A stretch of 64,000 bases of DNA from Candidatus Woesearchaeota archaeon (GTDB taxonomy: Archaea; Nanobdellota; Nanobdellia; Woesearchaeales; ARS49): assembly GCA_019322895.1 (NCBI GenBank), contig JAHWHZ010000002.1, forward strand, positions 186,001 through 250,000, read 5' to 3'. The notes under the pieces are model-generated. The model was given only the letters and a program-made list of their open reading frames with translations. It was not told the DNA's origin and did no database searches. Of this stretch, positions 51,639 through 60,207 are shown piece after piece (positions within the stretch are counted from its first letter, which is position 1; each line of letters starts with the position of its first letter). The position numbers and the translations under genes are program-made.

Positions 51639-51665
51639 AGTCCTTCGGACAGATAGAGTTTGTAT
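51639..51665. repeat. direct repeat, copy 2, flanking the histidine kinase gene
   Basis: AGTCCTTCGGACAGATAGAG followed by TTTGTAT, one base different from copy 1 at 50389. It lies 67 bases after the kinase start codon and ends 38 bases before the tsaD ATG; a TATA box (TTTATAAAT, 51676-51684) is in between. Confidence 0.75.
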
Positions 51666-51703
51666 AGAGAAACTTTATAAATCGCAACAGGCTTTCTGTT
51701 ATC

Positions 51704-52672
51704 ATGATATGTCTTGGAATTGAATCAACTGCACACACTTTTGGAGTAGGTATTGTTAGTTCTGAAGGGAAAATCCTAGCTAATGCTAAAAAGGTCTTTA
51801 CAACAGAGACAGGCGGGATGATTCCAAATGAGGTTGCAAAGCATCATGAACAAGTGTGTGATACTGTTGTTGAGGAAGCCTTGAAAGATGCTAATTTAAA
51901 GATTGAAGATATTGACTTGATTGCATATTCAAGAGGGCCTGGACTTGCTCCTGCTTTGAAAGTCGGGATGGATGTTGCAAAGAAGTTAAGTGAGCAGATC
52001 AAGAAGCCGATTATCGGGGTGAATCATTGCGTTGCACATTTGACAATAGGACAGCTTTGCACAGGAGCAAAAGATCCTGTATTCTTGTATGTTTCTGGAG
52101 TTAATACACAGATAATTGCAATTGCTGGAGGCAGGTTTAGAATATTTGGAGAAACTTTAGACATTGGAATCGGCAATGCCTTGGATAAATTTGGCAGGGA
52201 AGCTGGATTAGGATTTCCAGCAGGACCGAATATTGAAAAATTAGCTGAGAAAGGAAAATACATTGAAATGCCTTATGTTGTGAAAGGGATGGACACTTCT
52301 TTTGCAGGGCTTGTCACAAAAGCATCACAACTATTGGAAAAAGGAGAGAAGATTGAAGATGTCTGCAATGCATTCCAGGAGACTGCGTTTGCAATGGTGA
52401 CAGAAGTCTCTGAAAGAGCATTGGCGCACGGCGAGAAAAAAGAATTGTTGTTGATCGGCGGTGTTGGAGCAAATAAAAAATTATGTTCTATGTTAGATAA
52501 GATGTGCAAGCAAAGAGGCGCTAAATTCTATGCAGTTCCTTTGGAATATGCAGGCGACCAGGGCGCAATGATTGCTTGGCAGGGAATTTTAGAACATGGA
52601 AAAAGCAAGGAAATGAAAATAGATATCTATCCTTATGAGAGAACTGATTCGATAGAAGTAACGTGGGATTAA
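51704..52672 (+). CDS. tsaD: tRNA threonylcarbamoyladenosine protein Kae1/TsaD
   Basis: The 322-residue protein is an archaeal Kae1: LGIESTAHTFGVGIV at the N-terminus, GGMIPNEVAKHHEQ, GVNHCVAHLTIGQL with the metal-binding His pair, and the phosphate-binding GGVGANKKL and GDQGAMIAWQG. It forms the t6A37 modification of ANN-decoding tRNAs in the KEOPS complex. No Bud32 kinase is fused, unlike in several archaea. A TATA box 20-28 bases before the ATG fits a leaderless start. Confidence 0.95.
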   Translation: MICLGIESTAHTFGVGIVSSEGKILANAKKVFTTETGGMIPNEVAKHHEQVCDTVVEEALKDANLKIEDIDLIAYSRGPGLAPALKVGMDVAKKLSEQIKKPIIGVNHCVAHLTIGQLCTGAKDPVFLYVSGVNTQIIAIAGGRFRIFGETLDIGIGNALDKFGREAGLGFPAGPNIEKLAEKGKYIEMPYVVKGMDTSFAGLVTKASQLLEKGEKIEDVCNAFQETAFAMVTEVSERALAHGEKKELLLIGGVGANKKLCSMLDKMCKQRGAKFYAVPLEYAGDQGAMIAWQGILEHGKSKEMKIDIYPYERTDSIEVTWD

Positions 52673-52770
52673 GGAGCCAATAGCGTGCTTCGTTTCGCTT
52701 CTGATACCGCTCGTTTACCAGATTCATTAAATTCTGCACACCAAATTGAGAACTTCGCAAGGCGCTAAAC

Positions 52771-53454
52771 TCAAATCTCAACATATTGCGCTCTTTTTTT
52801 CCAGTTCTGCCAGGGAATTTCCCCAAAATCGCAGTTCTTGCAGGTCCAGTCAAGATATATCCAGTCATCGTTCTTGTAAGTCTTTGGAGCTTCATCTAAC
52901 TTAAGCCTGACATAAGCGTGATTTGCAACAAAAACAAGCTGTGCATCAATGCCTATTGCCTCCTGCAAAGCAGCCAGTGCAATAGAGCCAGACTCGCAGT
53001 CACCTCCTCCTGCAGAAAGAAACTCTTTAGGGTCTTCAACATATTCTTCTCCAGACGGGTCTGAGATGTATTTGTAATTATCCCTGATAAAATAATACAA
53101 TGCCTTTGAATAGCAGATTATGTTTCCATCGCAGGATTCTGCAGCAATCTTGTTTGCAGTTAATTTGATTTTCTGGTCACCGGGATTTATTAAAGATTTT
53201 ATTTCATTCATGTCTATGAATTTCTTCGGCTCTTGAAGATCTTTTTCAATATCAGAAGCAAGCACTTCTGTTATATCAGGAATATTTCTCGGCTCTGGAT
53301 TTTCCTTGATCCATTGATATGGAACCAAATAAAAAACAATGATTAAAACAAGGAACAGTCCTACAAAAATCCACCAGTGTCTTCTTGACCTTGGCTCTTC
53401 AACCAGCTCCTTGTCTATCTCTTGCGCTTCCTTAAGAACATCTTCTGGCTTCAT
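52771..53454 (-). CDS. membrane-anchored transglutaminase-like protein
   Basis: The 227-residue protein has one membrane helix (HWWIFVGLFLVLIIVFYLV, about residues 26-44) and an outer transglutaminase-like core with Cys in GGGDCESGSIALAAL (about 150-164), His in ANHAYVRL and Asp in IYLDWTCKNC, the Cys-His-Asp triad. It should act on proteins outside the membrane as a protease or cross-linker. Ending CKNC adds a possible disulfide. Start ATG 53454; separate from neighbours. Confidence 0.8.
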   Translation of the reverse strand: MKPEDVLKEAQEIDKELVEEPRSRRHWWIFVGLFLVLIIVFYLVPYQWIKENPEPRNIPDITEVLASDIEKDLQEPKKFIDMNEIKSLINPGDQKIKLTANKIAAESCDGNIICYSKALYYFIRDNYKYISDPSGEEYVEDPKEFLSAGGGDCESGSIALAALQEAIGIDAQLVFVANHAYVRLKLDEAPKTYKNDDWIYLDWTCKNCDFGEIPWQNWKKRAQYVEI

Positions 53455-53531
53455 AACTGATTGATTATGCTTTAGATATATAAAATTAGCGAGGGTCCCC
53501 CATACAAAAAAAAGAAAACGGCATTATTGCC

Positions 53532-53936
53532 TTATTTTTTCTTTTTACGCAGCCCTTTAAAGAATTTTTTAAAGCGGGACTTTTGTTTTTTCTTTGCCTT
53601 CTTCTTGGCCTTTTTCTTTGGTTTTTTCTTAGCTGCTTTTTTCTTTGCTTTCTTGACTTTTTTCTTGACTTTCTTTTTCTTCACTTTTTTCTTCTTTTTA
53701 GCCTTTTTCTTCGCTTTCTTTGCTTTCTTCTTTGGTTTCTTCTTAGGCTTTTTAGCAGCTCTTGGCTTTGTCTCTGCTTTGCTTACTTTTGGCGCTGTCA
53801 ATGGCATCCTTTCCTCTATTCCTGGAGCCAATGGTTCAAATATCAGGCCGCAGTCTCTGCAGATGATCTGCTCTCTTAAAGTCCCATGTATTATGTTCGT
53901 GCTCCCGCAGTCAGGGCATGACGTAATATCTTTCAT
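53532..53936 (-). CDS. TFIIB-type zinc ribbon with Lys-rich histone H1-like tail
   Basis: From ATG 53936 the 134-residue protein has a zinc ribbon (CPDCGSTNIIHGTLREQIIC, RDCG) like the N-terminus of TFB, a short linker, and then about 75 residues that are almost only Lys and Ala with a few Pro, Val and Arg (KKAKKKAKKKKKVKKKK in part), like H1 or bacterial Hc1 tails. No cyclin domains are present. It may bind DNA or RNA polymerase. The in-frame ATG at 53942 is the alternative start. Confidence 0.75.
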   Translation of the reverse strand: MKDITSCPDCGSTNIIHGTLREQIICRDCGLIFEPLAPGIEERMPLTAPKVSKAETKPRAAKKPKKKPKKKAKKAKKKAKKKKKVKKKKVKKKVKKAKKKAAKKKPKKKAKKKAKKKQKSRFKKFFKGLRKKKK

Positions 53937-54023
53937 GTTCATAGTCCGGATTCTGAGAAAACTTGTATATAAATGTTATGACATTTAGTTTTATTTTCTA
54001 TATAAAAAAAATATAGCTTAAAA

Positions 54024-55883
54024 TTAACTCAAGCTAATCTGCTTCAGCAAATCTTGTTTTCCTTTCCAGTCAAGAGCTTCTTTAAGAACATCCACAATAT
54101 TTTCAACAGAAACAATCTTTACCTTGCTTAGCTTTGCCTTATCCAAAATGATATCTTTCATGTTTGATTTCGGCACCAAAACTTTCTTGATGCCGGCCTC
54201 TATTGCAGCCTCAACTTTTGCGCTCACACCGCCGACAGGCAATACTTCTCCCCTGACTGACAATGAACCGGTCATTGCAGTGTCCTGCTTAACTGGAATC
54301 TTTTTTAGTGCAGATAAAATAGATGTAGCGACTGCAATGCTTGCAGAATCACCTTCAACACCCTCATAAGTCTGAAGAAACTGAACATAAATATCATAAT
54401 CCTTCAGCTCCTGGCCAAAGAATTTCCTGACAATGGCTGTCACGTTCTTCACAGCCTCTTTTGCGATGACGCCGAGCTTTCCTGTTGCAATGACTTCTTT
54501 TTCCTTGCCTCCAGGAGTCACTTCTGCCTCTATCGGCAGGACGATTCCAGAATAAGTGCTTGTTCCGCCGATGACAGCCAGGCCATTGACTCTTCCAACC
54601 TGCTCTCCTTCTGTGATTATTACATCATATTCCTTCTTTTTCTCAATGAACTTATCAGCCATCTGCTTTTCAAGAGGCCTTGCGATTTTCTTTGCAGCAT
54701 CAACATGAACTTTTGTGACAAGCTTTGCTTTTTTCTCAACAGCCAAGTCACCTGCAGCCCTTATCAATCCGCCAAGCTCCCTGAATCTCAGAGTCAGATG
54801 AGCTTTCCTGTTAGCCATCTTCTTTGCCTCTTCAATGATTGCAAGAACAGCATCCTTGCTGAAATCAGGTATCTTCTTGTCTTTCTTTACTTCCTGCGCA
54901 ACAAACCTTGCAACCTTTACCCTGTTTTCCTCTGTGTCAGGCATTGTATCTTTCATATATATCTCATAGCCATATCCTCTTATCCTTGACCGCAAAGCAG
55001 GATGCATGTGCTGCACTGTCTCAACATTTCCTGCTGCAACAAGAACAAAATTACAAGGGACTGGCTCTGTCCTAACCATTGCTCCTGAAGATCTTTCTGA
55101 CTGGCCTGTGATTGAGTATTTGCCTTCCTGCAAAGCTGTCAGCAATTCCTGCTGTGTCGCAGGAGCCAATGTAGCAATCTCATCAACAAACAAGACTCCC
55201 ATGTTTGCCTTGTGAATCATTCCTGCAACAACCCTCTCGTGCGCAGGGGTTCCAAGCCCTCCTGACTGCAATGGGTCGTGCAAGATATCTCCTAATAGAG
55301 CGCCTGCATGAGCACCAGTAGCATCCCAGAAAGGAGCTATCTTTTTTCCAAAATTATCAACAATGACCTTAGGAAACTGAGTTTTTGCTCCAATGCCGCG
55401 TTTTCCTAAATTCAAGAATAAAACAAATGCTCCCAAGAAGACCATCCCTCCAAGGAACATCGCAGCAAACATTATGTCTGACTTGTAATAAGACCTTGCC
55501 CACCACGGCATGACCATCGCCAGAATCAACAATCCAATCATTATGATATTCTGGAACCTGAAAAAAGAATTATTCTTCATCCTTGCATTCTGCACCATCT
55601 CTCTTCCTTGTCCTGCTGGAACCACGCGGACCAATGGCTGGTTCTCATCATTTGGATTAGGAAAAGCAACAACATCCTGCAGTTTCTCTTTTGGAAGCAG
55701 TTCAGCCAAAGCTAATCCAAGCATGGACTTTCCAGTGCCTGGCTCTCCTATCAATAGAACGTGTCTTCTCTGCTGTGCTGCCTTCTTGACAATCTCAACA
55801 GCTTCTTCCTGGCCAATGACCTGGTCAGCGATATTAGCAGGCACATCAATTTCTTTTGTAGACTTGAAATTAAGCTTTTTCAT
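54024..55883 (-). CDS. lonB: archaeal Lon protease (LonB)
   Basis: The 619-residue membrane AAA protease has Walker [15 protein letters not shown], Walker [13 protein letters not shown], two membrane helices inserted in the AAA domain (about residues 111-129 and 138-158), arginine-rich sensor segments and the C-terminal protease domain with the Ser-Lys dyad in [11 protein letters not shown] (Ser) and [11 protein letters not shown] (Lys). It is a membrane-held quality-control protease. Confidence 0.95.
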   Translation of the reverse strand: MKKLNFKSTKEIDVPANIADQVIGQEEAVEIVKKAAQQRRHVLLIGEPGTGKSMLGLALAELLPKEKLQDVVAFPNPNDENQPLVRVVPAGQGREMVQNARMKNNSFFRFQNIIMIGLLILAMVMPWWARSYYKSDIMFAAMFLGGMVFLGAFVLFLNLGKRGIGAKTQFPKVIVDNFGKKIAPFWDATGAHAGALLGDILHDPLQSGGLGTPAHERVVAGMIHKANMGVLFVDEIATLAPATQQELLTALQEGKYSITGQSERSSGAMVRTEPVPCNFVLVAAGNVETVQHMHPALRSRIRGYGYEIYMKDTMPDTEENRVKVARFVAQEVKKDKKIPDFSKDAVLAIIEEAKKMANRKAHLTLRFRELGGLIRAAGDLAVEKKAKLVTKVHVDAAKKIARPLEKQMADKFIEKKKEYDVIITEGEQVGRVNGLAVIGGTSTYSGIVLPIEAEVTPGGKEKEVIATGKLGVIAKEAVKNVTAIVRKFFGQELKDYDIYVQFLQTYEGVEGDSASIAVATSILSALKKIPVKQDTAMTGSLSVRGEVLPVGGVSAKVEAAIEAGIKKVLVPKSNMKDIILDKAKLSKVKIVSVENIVDVLKEALDWKGKQDLLKQISLS

Positions 55884-55939
55884 CGTGAATAAATATTGAC
55901 GGATACTTTATAAAGGTTATGAAATTGCAGCGCAAAGGT

Positions 55940-56641
55940 TTAACGCCTGCGCATCAATCTATTCAATTCTCCCAATAGTGCCTTCTTGCTCGCAAGGTCT
56001 GGCTGAATTTCATACTCTTTTTGAGCCATCTCTTTTAGAGGGCTCGGCAGCTTGTTTATTCTCTTACTGATTGTCTCATCAACTTTTTCTTCTTCTGTCT
56101 TTTCTTTGGCAGGAGCAGCAGCAGCAGGCCTCTTTTCTGCCTCTGCTTCTTTTTCTTTTCCTCTAAGGATAAACCAAAGCACAAGAGCAAAAACACCAAT
56201 GCCAATTATAACCCCTATGTATTTGCTTAAATCAGAAAAATCAAAGAAGTCAAGCATTCCTAAAGCATACAATACGACTATAGCAAAAATTATGAATGCA
56301 ACCGGCAAAAACAATTTCTTGCCCCATTTGAACTTTCTTATGTCCTTGAAGCCGAAAAAACTTACAATTATCGCTGTGCAGACACCTGCAACCAACAAAA
56401 TGACCATATACTGCGCAAGCCTGCTGACTATGTTCATAACATCAACAGCAACCAAGGTGAAAAAAGCAACAACAAAAGCAGCAATTGCATTGAAGCGGTG
56501 CTTTGGTTCTCCAGCTTCAGTGCCCAGCACCTTTGTCTTCTCAAGAACAGCATAGACAACAGTGAAGACAAGGACAAAAGGCAGGACTACATCCCACATT
56601 CCTATCTTGTCTAGAAAGACAACAACGTCTTTTACAGTCAT
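55940..56641 (-). CDS. hypothetical membrane protein
   Basis: The 233-residue protein has about five hydrophobic helices (about residues 18-34, 50-70, 78-98, 108-127, 137-157) and a charged C-terminal tail of 75 residues (RGKEKEAEAEKRPAAAAPAKE, then KTEEEKVDE). I do not recognise a family. An AAGAGGAG ribosome site at the end of the upstream nuclease gene precedes ATG 56641, so they are co-transcribed. Confidence 0.7.
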   Translation of the reverse strand: MTVKDVVVFLDKIGMWDVVLPFVLVFTVVYAVLEKTKVLGTEAGEPKHRFNAIAAFVVAFFTLVAVDVMNIVSRLAQYMVILLVAGVCTAIIVSFFGFKDIRKFKWGKKLFLPVAFIIFAIVVLYALGMLDFFDFSDLSKYIGVIIGIGVFALVLWFILRGKEKEAEAEKRPAAAAPAKEKTEEEKVDETISKRINKLPSPLKEMAQKEYEIQPDLASKKALLGELNRLMRRR

Positions 56642-56644
56642 GAT

Positions 56645-57442
56645 TTACTCCTCTTTTTGGCACACATCAAAAAACTCGCATTGTCCAGTTGAATACTTGC
56701 ATAGGCCGGAAGGCCTTTTTGGGTAATCTTTTATGTCGTCTGACTCTGTCTTTTGATGTATCAATTCTATTTCTTTCTTTGCAAACTCTAGTAATTGCTC
56801 ATCTACTTTAATAATTTTTGGTTTATCTTTCAAGAAATAAACTCCGACTTTGTGAGGAAGCTCGCCATGAATCTCCTGGTACAGCAGTGCATAGATAGCC
56901 AATTGCAGCCGGTGGTCATTCAGATTAAAAGAACTGCTTGTCTTGTAATCCATTACCCTGATTTCATTGTTGAATTTCTCAATAGCATCTATGTATCCCC
57001 TGACATTGAATGTCTTGCTCAAATAGAATTTTTCTCTGATAGGTGTCAGGGTCTTGAATCTTTCATTGAAAGTGCCTTCCTGCGCAAGAATCTCATTTGA
57101 AAAATGCTCAAGCCAGTTTAAAAGCATCAGCAAGGTCTCTTCAAAATAAAACTGGTTCTGGTCTGATGAAAGATCAAGTGTCTTTAGCTGCGGCTTTGCA
57201 GCAGCCCACTCCTGGAAAAGCAGATCCTGCAAGACTGTTGTAAGCTTTTGCTTGAAATCATCTAAAGTCATCTTTTCTGTAGTTACATCAAAGAATTTTT
57301 CCAATACAGTGTGGGCAATGTTTCCTCTCACTTGATGGATGTTTGGAAGTGTTTCTAATTGCCGGATGTATTGATAAAAATATTTTCTAGGACACTGCTG
57401 ATATAACTTGATAGAGCTCGGAGACTGCACCCTTTTTGCCAT
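56645..57442 (-). CDS. PD-(D/E)XK nuclease, RecB/Cas4-like
   Basis: The 265-residue protein has CPRKYFYQYI at the start (first Cys of an Fe-S site), VRGNIAHTVLEKFF, the catalytic IRVMDYKTSSSF (D-x(about 14)-DYKT), QLAIYALLYQE, and a Cys-rich end GLCKYSTGQCEFFDVC, matching the AddB/Cas4-type 4Fe-4S nucleases. No cas genes or repeats are nearby, so a repair role is more likely. It is followed on the same strand by a membrane protein gene. Confidence 0.88.
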   Translation of the reverse strand: MAKRVQSPSSIKLYQQCPRKYFYQYIRQLETLPNIHQVRGNIAHTVLEKFFDVTTEKMTLDDFKQKLTTVLQDLLFQEWAAAKPQLKTLDLSSDQNQFYFEETLLMLLNWLEHFSNEILAQEGTFNERFKTLTPIREKFYLSKTFNVRGYIDAIEKFNNEIRVMDYKTSSSFNLNDHRLQLAIYALLYQEIHGELPHKVGVYFLKDKPKIIKVDEQLLEFAKKEIELIHQKTESDDIKDYPKRPSGLCKYSTGQCEFFDVCQKEE

Positions 57443-57496
57443 AAATTAGAAGTTTTAATGAGGGGTTTATATGTTTTGTTATTATAGAAAGGATAG

Positions 57497-57536
57497 TTCG
57501 AAAACCTTCCGGAAAATTCTGGGAATAACATATAAA
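57497..57536 (+). promoter_or_regulatory. conserved promoter module, copy B
   Basis: GTTCGAAAACCTTCCGGAAA then ATTCTGGGAATAACATATAAAG, 22 bases before ATG 57559. The palindrome TTCCGGAA lies 14-15 bases before the TATA-like CATATAAAG, as in copies A and C. Confidence 0.7.
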
Positions 57537-57558
57537 GAGTAAAAATAGAAAAAATTCT

Positions 57559-57924
57559 ATGAAAATCTATATTGACACAAATGTATATTTGGATTATCTC
57601 TTAGAAAGAAAGAATAAATATGGAAAAGACCTTAGCAAACCTGCGTTTGAGGTGTTCAAAAGAGCTGTTGCTTGCGAGTTTTATATTATATTGTCATATC
57701 ACCTCTTAAATGAATTGCATGCCAACATCAAAGAGAGCGACACTTATATACTCTTGAAATTTCTTAAAAAGAAACTCATACTTATAGAGGATGAACAAAG
57801 GTATAAAGGTGATGAAAAGCACGCAGTTCTTGCAAAAAAAGCAGGAGCAGACTTTATAGTAACAAGAGATAAAAAACACTTTTGTGATTTTTCAACCAAG
57901 GCCGTATTGCCTGAAGATCTGTGA
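57559..57924 (+). CDS. PIN-domain ribonuclease (VapC-like toxin)
   Basis: The 121-residue protein has the PIN acidic residues in MKIYIDTNVYLDYLL (Asp 6), LLNELHANI (Glu), DEKHAVLAKKAGADFIVTRD (Asp pair) and is the usual VapC size. VapC toxins cut tRNA or rRNA. Its 3' end overlaps the 3' end of a convergent RHH gene by 33 bases, an arrangement unlike usual vapBC operons. Driven by promoter module B. Confidence 0.88.
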   Translation: MKIYIDTNVYLDYLLERKNKYGKDLSKPAFEVFKRAVACEFYIILSYHLLNELHANIKESDTYILLKFLKKKLILIEDEQRYKGDEKHAVLAKKAGADFIVTRDKKHFCDFSTKAVLPEDL

Positions 57925-58164
57925 AGGAGTCATTTTCTTAAGCTCTGCTTTTACTTTCTTCTGCTCTGCTTTGGTCAATAAACGGCCTTTGCCTCTAAGC
58001 ATCTCAAGACCACGAATTGCCTTCTTTTTCTCGTATTCATCAATGCTTTTCCTTATTGCATCCCGGATGAATTCAGTCATGCTGGCAAACATGCCTGTCT
58101 TGACTATCTCATTCATGCGCTGCTTCATCTGTTTTTCCAACCTTAAATGAACTAATTCGCCCAT
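57892..58164 (-). CDS. ribbon-helix-helix regulator, possible antitoxin
   Basis: The 90-residue protein has a ribbon-helix-helix fold at the N-terminus (VHLRLEKQMKQRMNEIV, GMFASMTEFIRDAIRKSID) and a C-terminal tail (GRLLTKAEQKKVKAELKKM) of the kind that wraps a toxin. It is convergent with the PIN gene (33-base overlap). An 18-bp perfect palindrome lies 5 bases upstream of its start, the likely operator for its own control. Confidence 0.85.
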   Translation of the reverse strand: MGELVHLRLEKQMKQRMNEIVKTGMFASMTEFIRDAIRKSIDEYEKKKAIRGLEMLRGKGRLLTKAEQKKVKAELKKMTPSQIFRQYGLG

Positions 58165-58168
58165 ATAA

Positions 58169-58186
58169 CATTTGTATATACAAATG
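58169..58186. promoter_or_regulatory. palindromic operator upstream of the RHH gene
   Basis: CATTTGTATATACAAATG is a perfect 18-bp palindrome. It overlaps the expected promoter of the RHH gene (start 58164 on the minus strand; TATA-like TATATC at 58188-58193), as is usual for self-repressing RHH antitoxins. Confidence 0.65.
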
Positions 58187-58209
58187 ATATATAAAGATTG
58201 CGGTTTATA

Positions 58210-58250
58210 GTCGAAAACCTTCCGGAAAATTCTGGCAAACGCATATAAAG
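58210..58250 (+). promoter_or_regulatory. conserved promoter module, copy C
   Basis: GTCGAAAACCTTCCGGAAAA then TTCTGGCAAACGCATATAAAG, 21 bases before ATG 58272. It is nearly identical to copy B over the palindrome and to copy A over TGGCAAAC.CATATAAAG. Confidence 0.7.
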
Positions 58251-58271
58251 ATAATTTACAGCAATATTCCC

Positions 58272-58574
58272 ATGAATGAAAAAGTTTTGTTAATTATAGC
58301 TTTAACTTGTGTTGTGTTGGGGCTGCCCATACTGTACATTGCATCACAGTTTGTTGAAGCAGATGACCCGCGAGTTCTTACAGAATTAGTTGGTGTTGTT
58401 GAAAGAGTTAGTGCAAAAGAAAAAGTAACAATAATCTCAGTAAAGCCGATGACCAGCATTCCGGTAGTTACTTTTGATAAGTCAAATGTGAAAAAAGGAG
58501 AGAAAATAACAGTCAAAGGAGAGCTGAAGAGCTATAACGGAAAGCTGGAATTTGTTGCAGATGAATTAAAATGA
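58272..58574 (+). CDS. membrane-anchored OB-fold protein
   Basis: The 100-residue protein has an N-terminal helix (VLLIIALTCVVLGLPILYIA) and a small OB-like barrel (LVGVVERVSAKEKVTIISV, VTFDKSNVKKGEKITVKGELKSYNG), similar to short nucleic-acid- or ligand-binding OB proteins. Its stop overlaps the TctA-like start by 4 bases. Driven by promoter module C. Confidence 0.7.
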   Translation: MNEKVLLIIALTCVVLGLPILYIASQFVEADDPRVLTELVGVVERVSAKEKVTIISVKPMTSIPVVTFDKSNVKKGEKITVKGELKSYNGKLEFVADELK

Positions 58575-59428
58575 TATTTCAACTCTTGACCGCAGTCTTA
58601 ATAGGTATACTTTGCGGAATTGTGACAGGCCTGACACCAGGCATTCACATAAACCTCATTTCAGTATTGATTGTAAGCCTGAGCACAATATTCCTGAACT
58701 ACACATCTGCATTGTTCTTGGCGACAATAATAATTTCAATGGGAGTAACACACACTTTTCTTGATTCAATCCCCTCAATATTCTTGGGCGCCCCTGATTC
58801 AGATACGGTAATGGCAGTATTGCCTGGGCATAAATTACTGTTTCAAGGTCTTGGATGGGATGCAGTCAGACTGACAGTAATTGGTTCTTTGCTTTGTCTG
58901 CTTTTGTGCATCGCAATAATTCCGATATTAGTGCTTGTTTTTCCAATTCTTTATTCGCTTCTAAAGAGTTATCTTGGATATCTGCTCTTGATAATGGTTG
59001 CTTTTATTATCCTGAAAGACAGCAAAAAAATCTGGGCAATGATTATCTTTGTTCTTTCCGGAATATTAGGATTAATTGTCCTTAATTCAGAGATTAGTCA
59101 GCCATTGTTTCCAATGCTTTCAGGAATGTTCGGCATATCTGCATTGCTCATCTCGTTGTTCAACAAGGTTGAAGTCCCGACACAAATAGATGAAGAGTAT
59201 GTAGAGATAAGTTTAGGAGAATATGTAAAAAGCCTGATTGGCGGGGTCTTTTCAGGCAGTTTTGTTGCACTGTTCCCTGGAATAGGAGCTGCACAGGCAG
59301 CAGCAATGTCAACAGTGTTGTTCAAAGTCAAAGAATATGGTTATTTGATATTAGTCGGAGGCATTAACACAGTAAATTTCCATGAACTAAAACCACCCCA
59401 GATAAGCGCTAAAACGCTTGAATATTAA
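58571..59428 (+). pseudogene. TctA/DUF112-like permease, 3' truncated
   Basis: The 285-residue product has the TctA opening CGIVTGLTPGIHINLISVLIV, the FLGAPDSDTVMAVLPGHKLL segment, and the second repeat SGSFVALFPGIGAAQAAAMS, ending LVGGINTVNFHELKPPQ. Family members continue past GGINTVN for another 100 or so residues and several helices. The last 15 residues (from HELKPPQ, about 59384) look unrelated, so the gene was cut by insertion of the element to the right. The first nine helices remain and may or may not work. Confidence 0.75.
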
Positions 59429-59458
59429 GGTTTAAAGGGGTGCTTATTTTTAAACCTT
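59427..59458. repeat. inverted repeat near the element junction
   Basis: AAGGTTTAAA (59427-59436) and TTTAAACCTT (59449-59458) form a perfect 10-bp inverted repeat with a 12-base spacer. The preceding AAGCG/CGCTT (59404-59419) is a second small inverted repeat. Either could be a recombinase site or a terminator. Confidence 0.5.
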
Positions 59459-59695
59459 GCGATTTTCAAGATTAGTAACAATCAAATAACGCACATTTTT
59501 ATGTCACTGCTTGTCACTAATTTATCGTCTATTCTTGGTTGTGGAAGATATACGGATAAAATAATTATTCTCTATAAATCCTCTATTTTAGTCACAGATA
59601 ACTTCAGAGAACTAGAAAATCCTTTGAATAAAGGCTCTGGAGCGATTTTTTTGGTTTAAGCTATGCTGTGGTATTATTGTTTGAAAAAAAGCCCT
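59429..59695. other. non-coding region inside the element
   Basis: No gene is seen. It holds the inverted repeat above and a near-direct repeat TGTCACT.GCTTGTCACT at about 59501-59517. Base composition is AT-rich. Confidence 0.4.
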
Positions 59696-59887
59696 TTATT
59701 TTTCTCTAACTTTACTAGCCATATCTTCATAATACACTATGGTCTCTCTAACATCTTGCTGTTTCCTTAATGCCTTAATCAAATCATCTAAAACCTCAGC
59801 AGACCACACAGTACCCCAACAATCTTTAAAAACAATTTCACCATCCTTATACTGAAAAAAATCTCCTTTCTTTTCTTTTCTTGCCAT
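59696..59887 (-). CDS. hypothetical 63-residue element protein
   Basis: The small soluble protein (MARKEKKGDFFQYKDGEIVF at the start) has a beta hairpin-like first half and a charged helix with EVLDDLIKALRKQQDVRE. CTTATATAAG lies about 25 bases upstream on its strand, fitting a leaderless start. No family is recognised. Confidence 0.55.
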   Translation of the reverse strand: MARKEKKGDFFQYKDGEIVFKDCWGTVWSAEVLDDLIKALRKQQDVRETIVYYEDMASKVREK

Positions 59888-60207
59888 ACCCTTGCTTTAA
59901 GGAAGGGCTTATATAAAAAGCTTATGCAGGCGAAAAACTTAAATACCCTTTTGCTTTTTTTCAACAGTATTCAAAGGGGGGCGTAAAAAAGTGTGTGTTC
60001 AAACATTTTTTAGTTTTAATTCTCCCCAGAATAAAAACAAAAAAGTGTCAATAGAGCAACCAGTATTTAAAAAAGTAAGAAAACTATAAAAAGATACTGG
60101 TATTATCCAAGAAGAGAGTATGGATAATCAGAAAAGTATGCCCTCCCTTTGAACCACACCGCAAGATACTTCTGGACACTATGCAGTAAAGAAATCAAAA
60201 CAGAAGC
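59888..60207. other. element intergenic region with possible small ORF
   Basis: About 320 bases without a sure gene. A possible 32-residue plus-strand ORF starts at GTG 59991 after AAGGGGGGCG and ends at TAA 60089 (product with KKVSIEQPVFKKVRKL). ATTATCC/GGATAAT is an inverted repeat near 60102-60128. Neither is strong. Confidence 0.3.

Noticed and set aside
56645..57442. CRISPR-associated Cas4
   Set aside because: The nuclease has Cas4-like features, but no cas genes or repeat arrays occur anywhere in the window.
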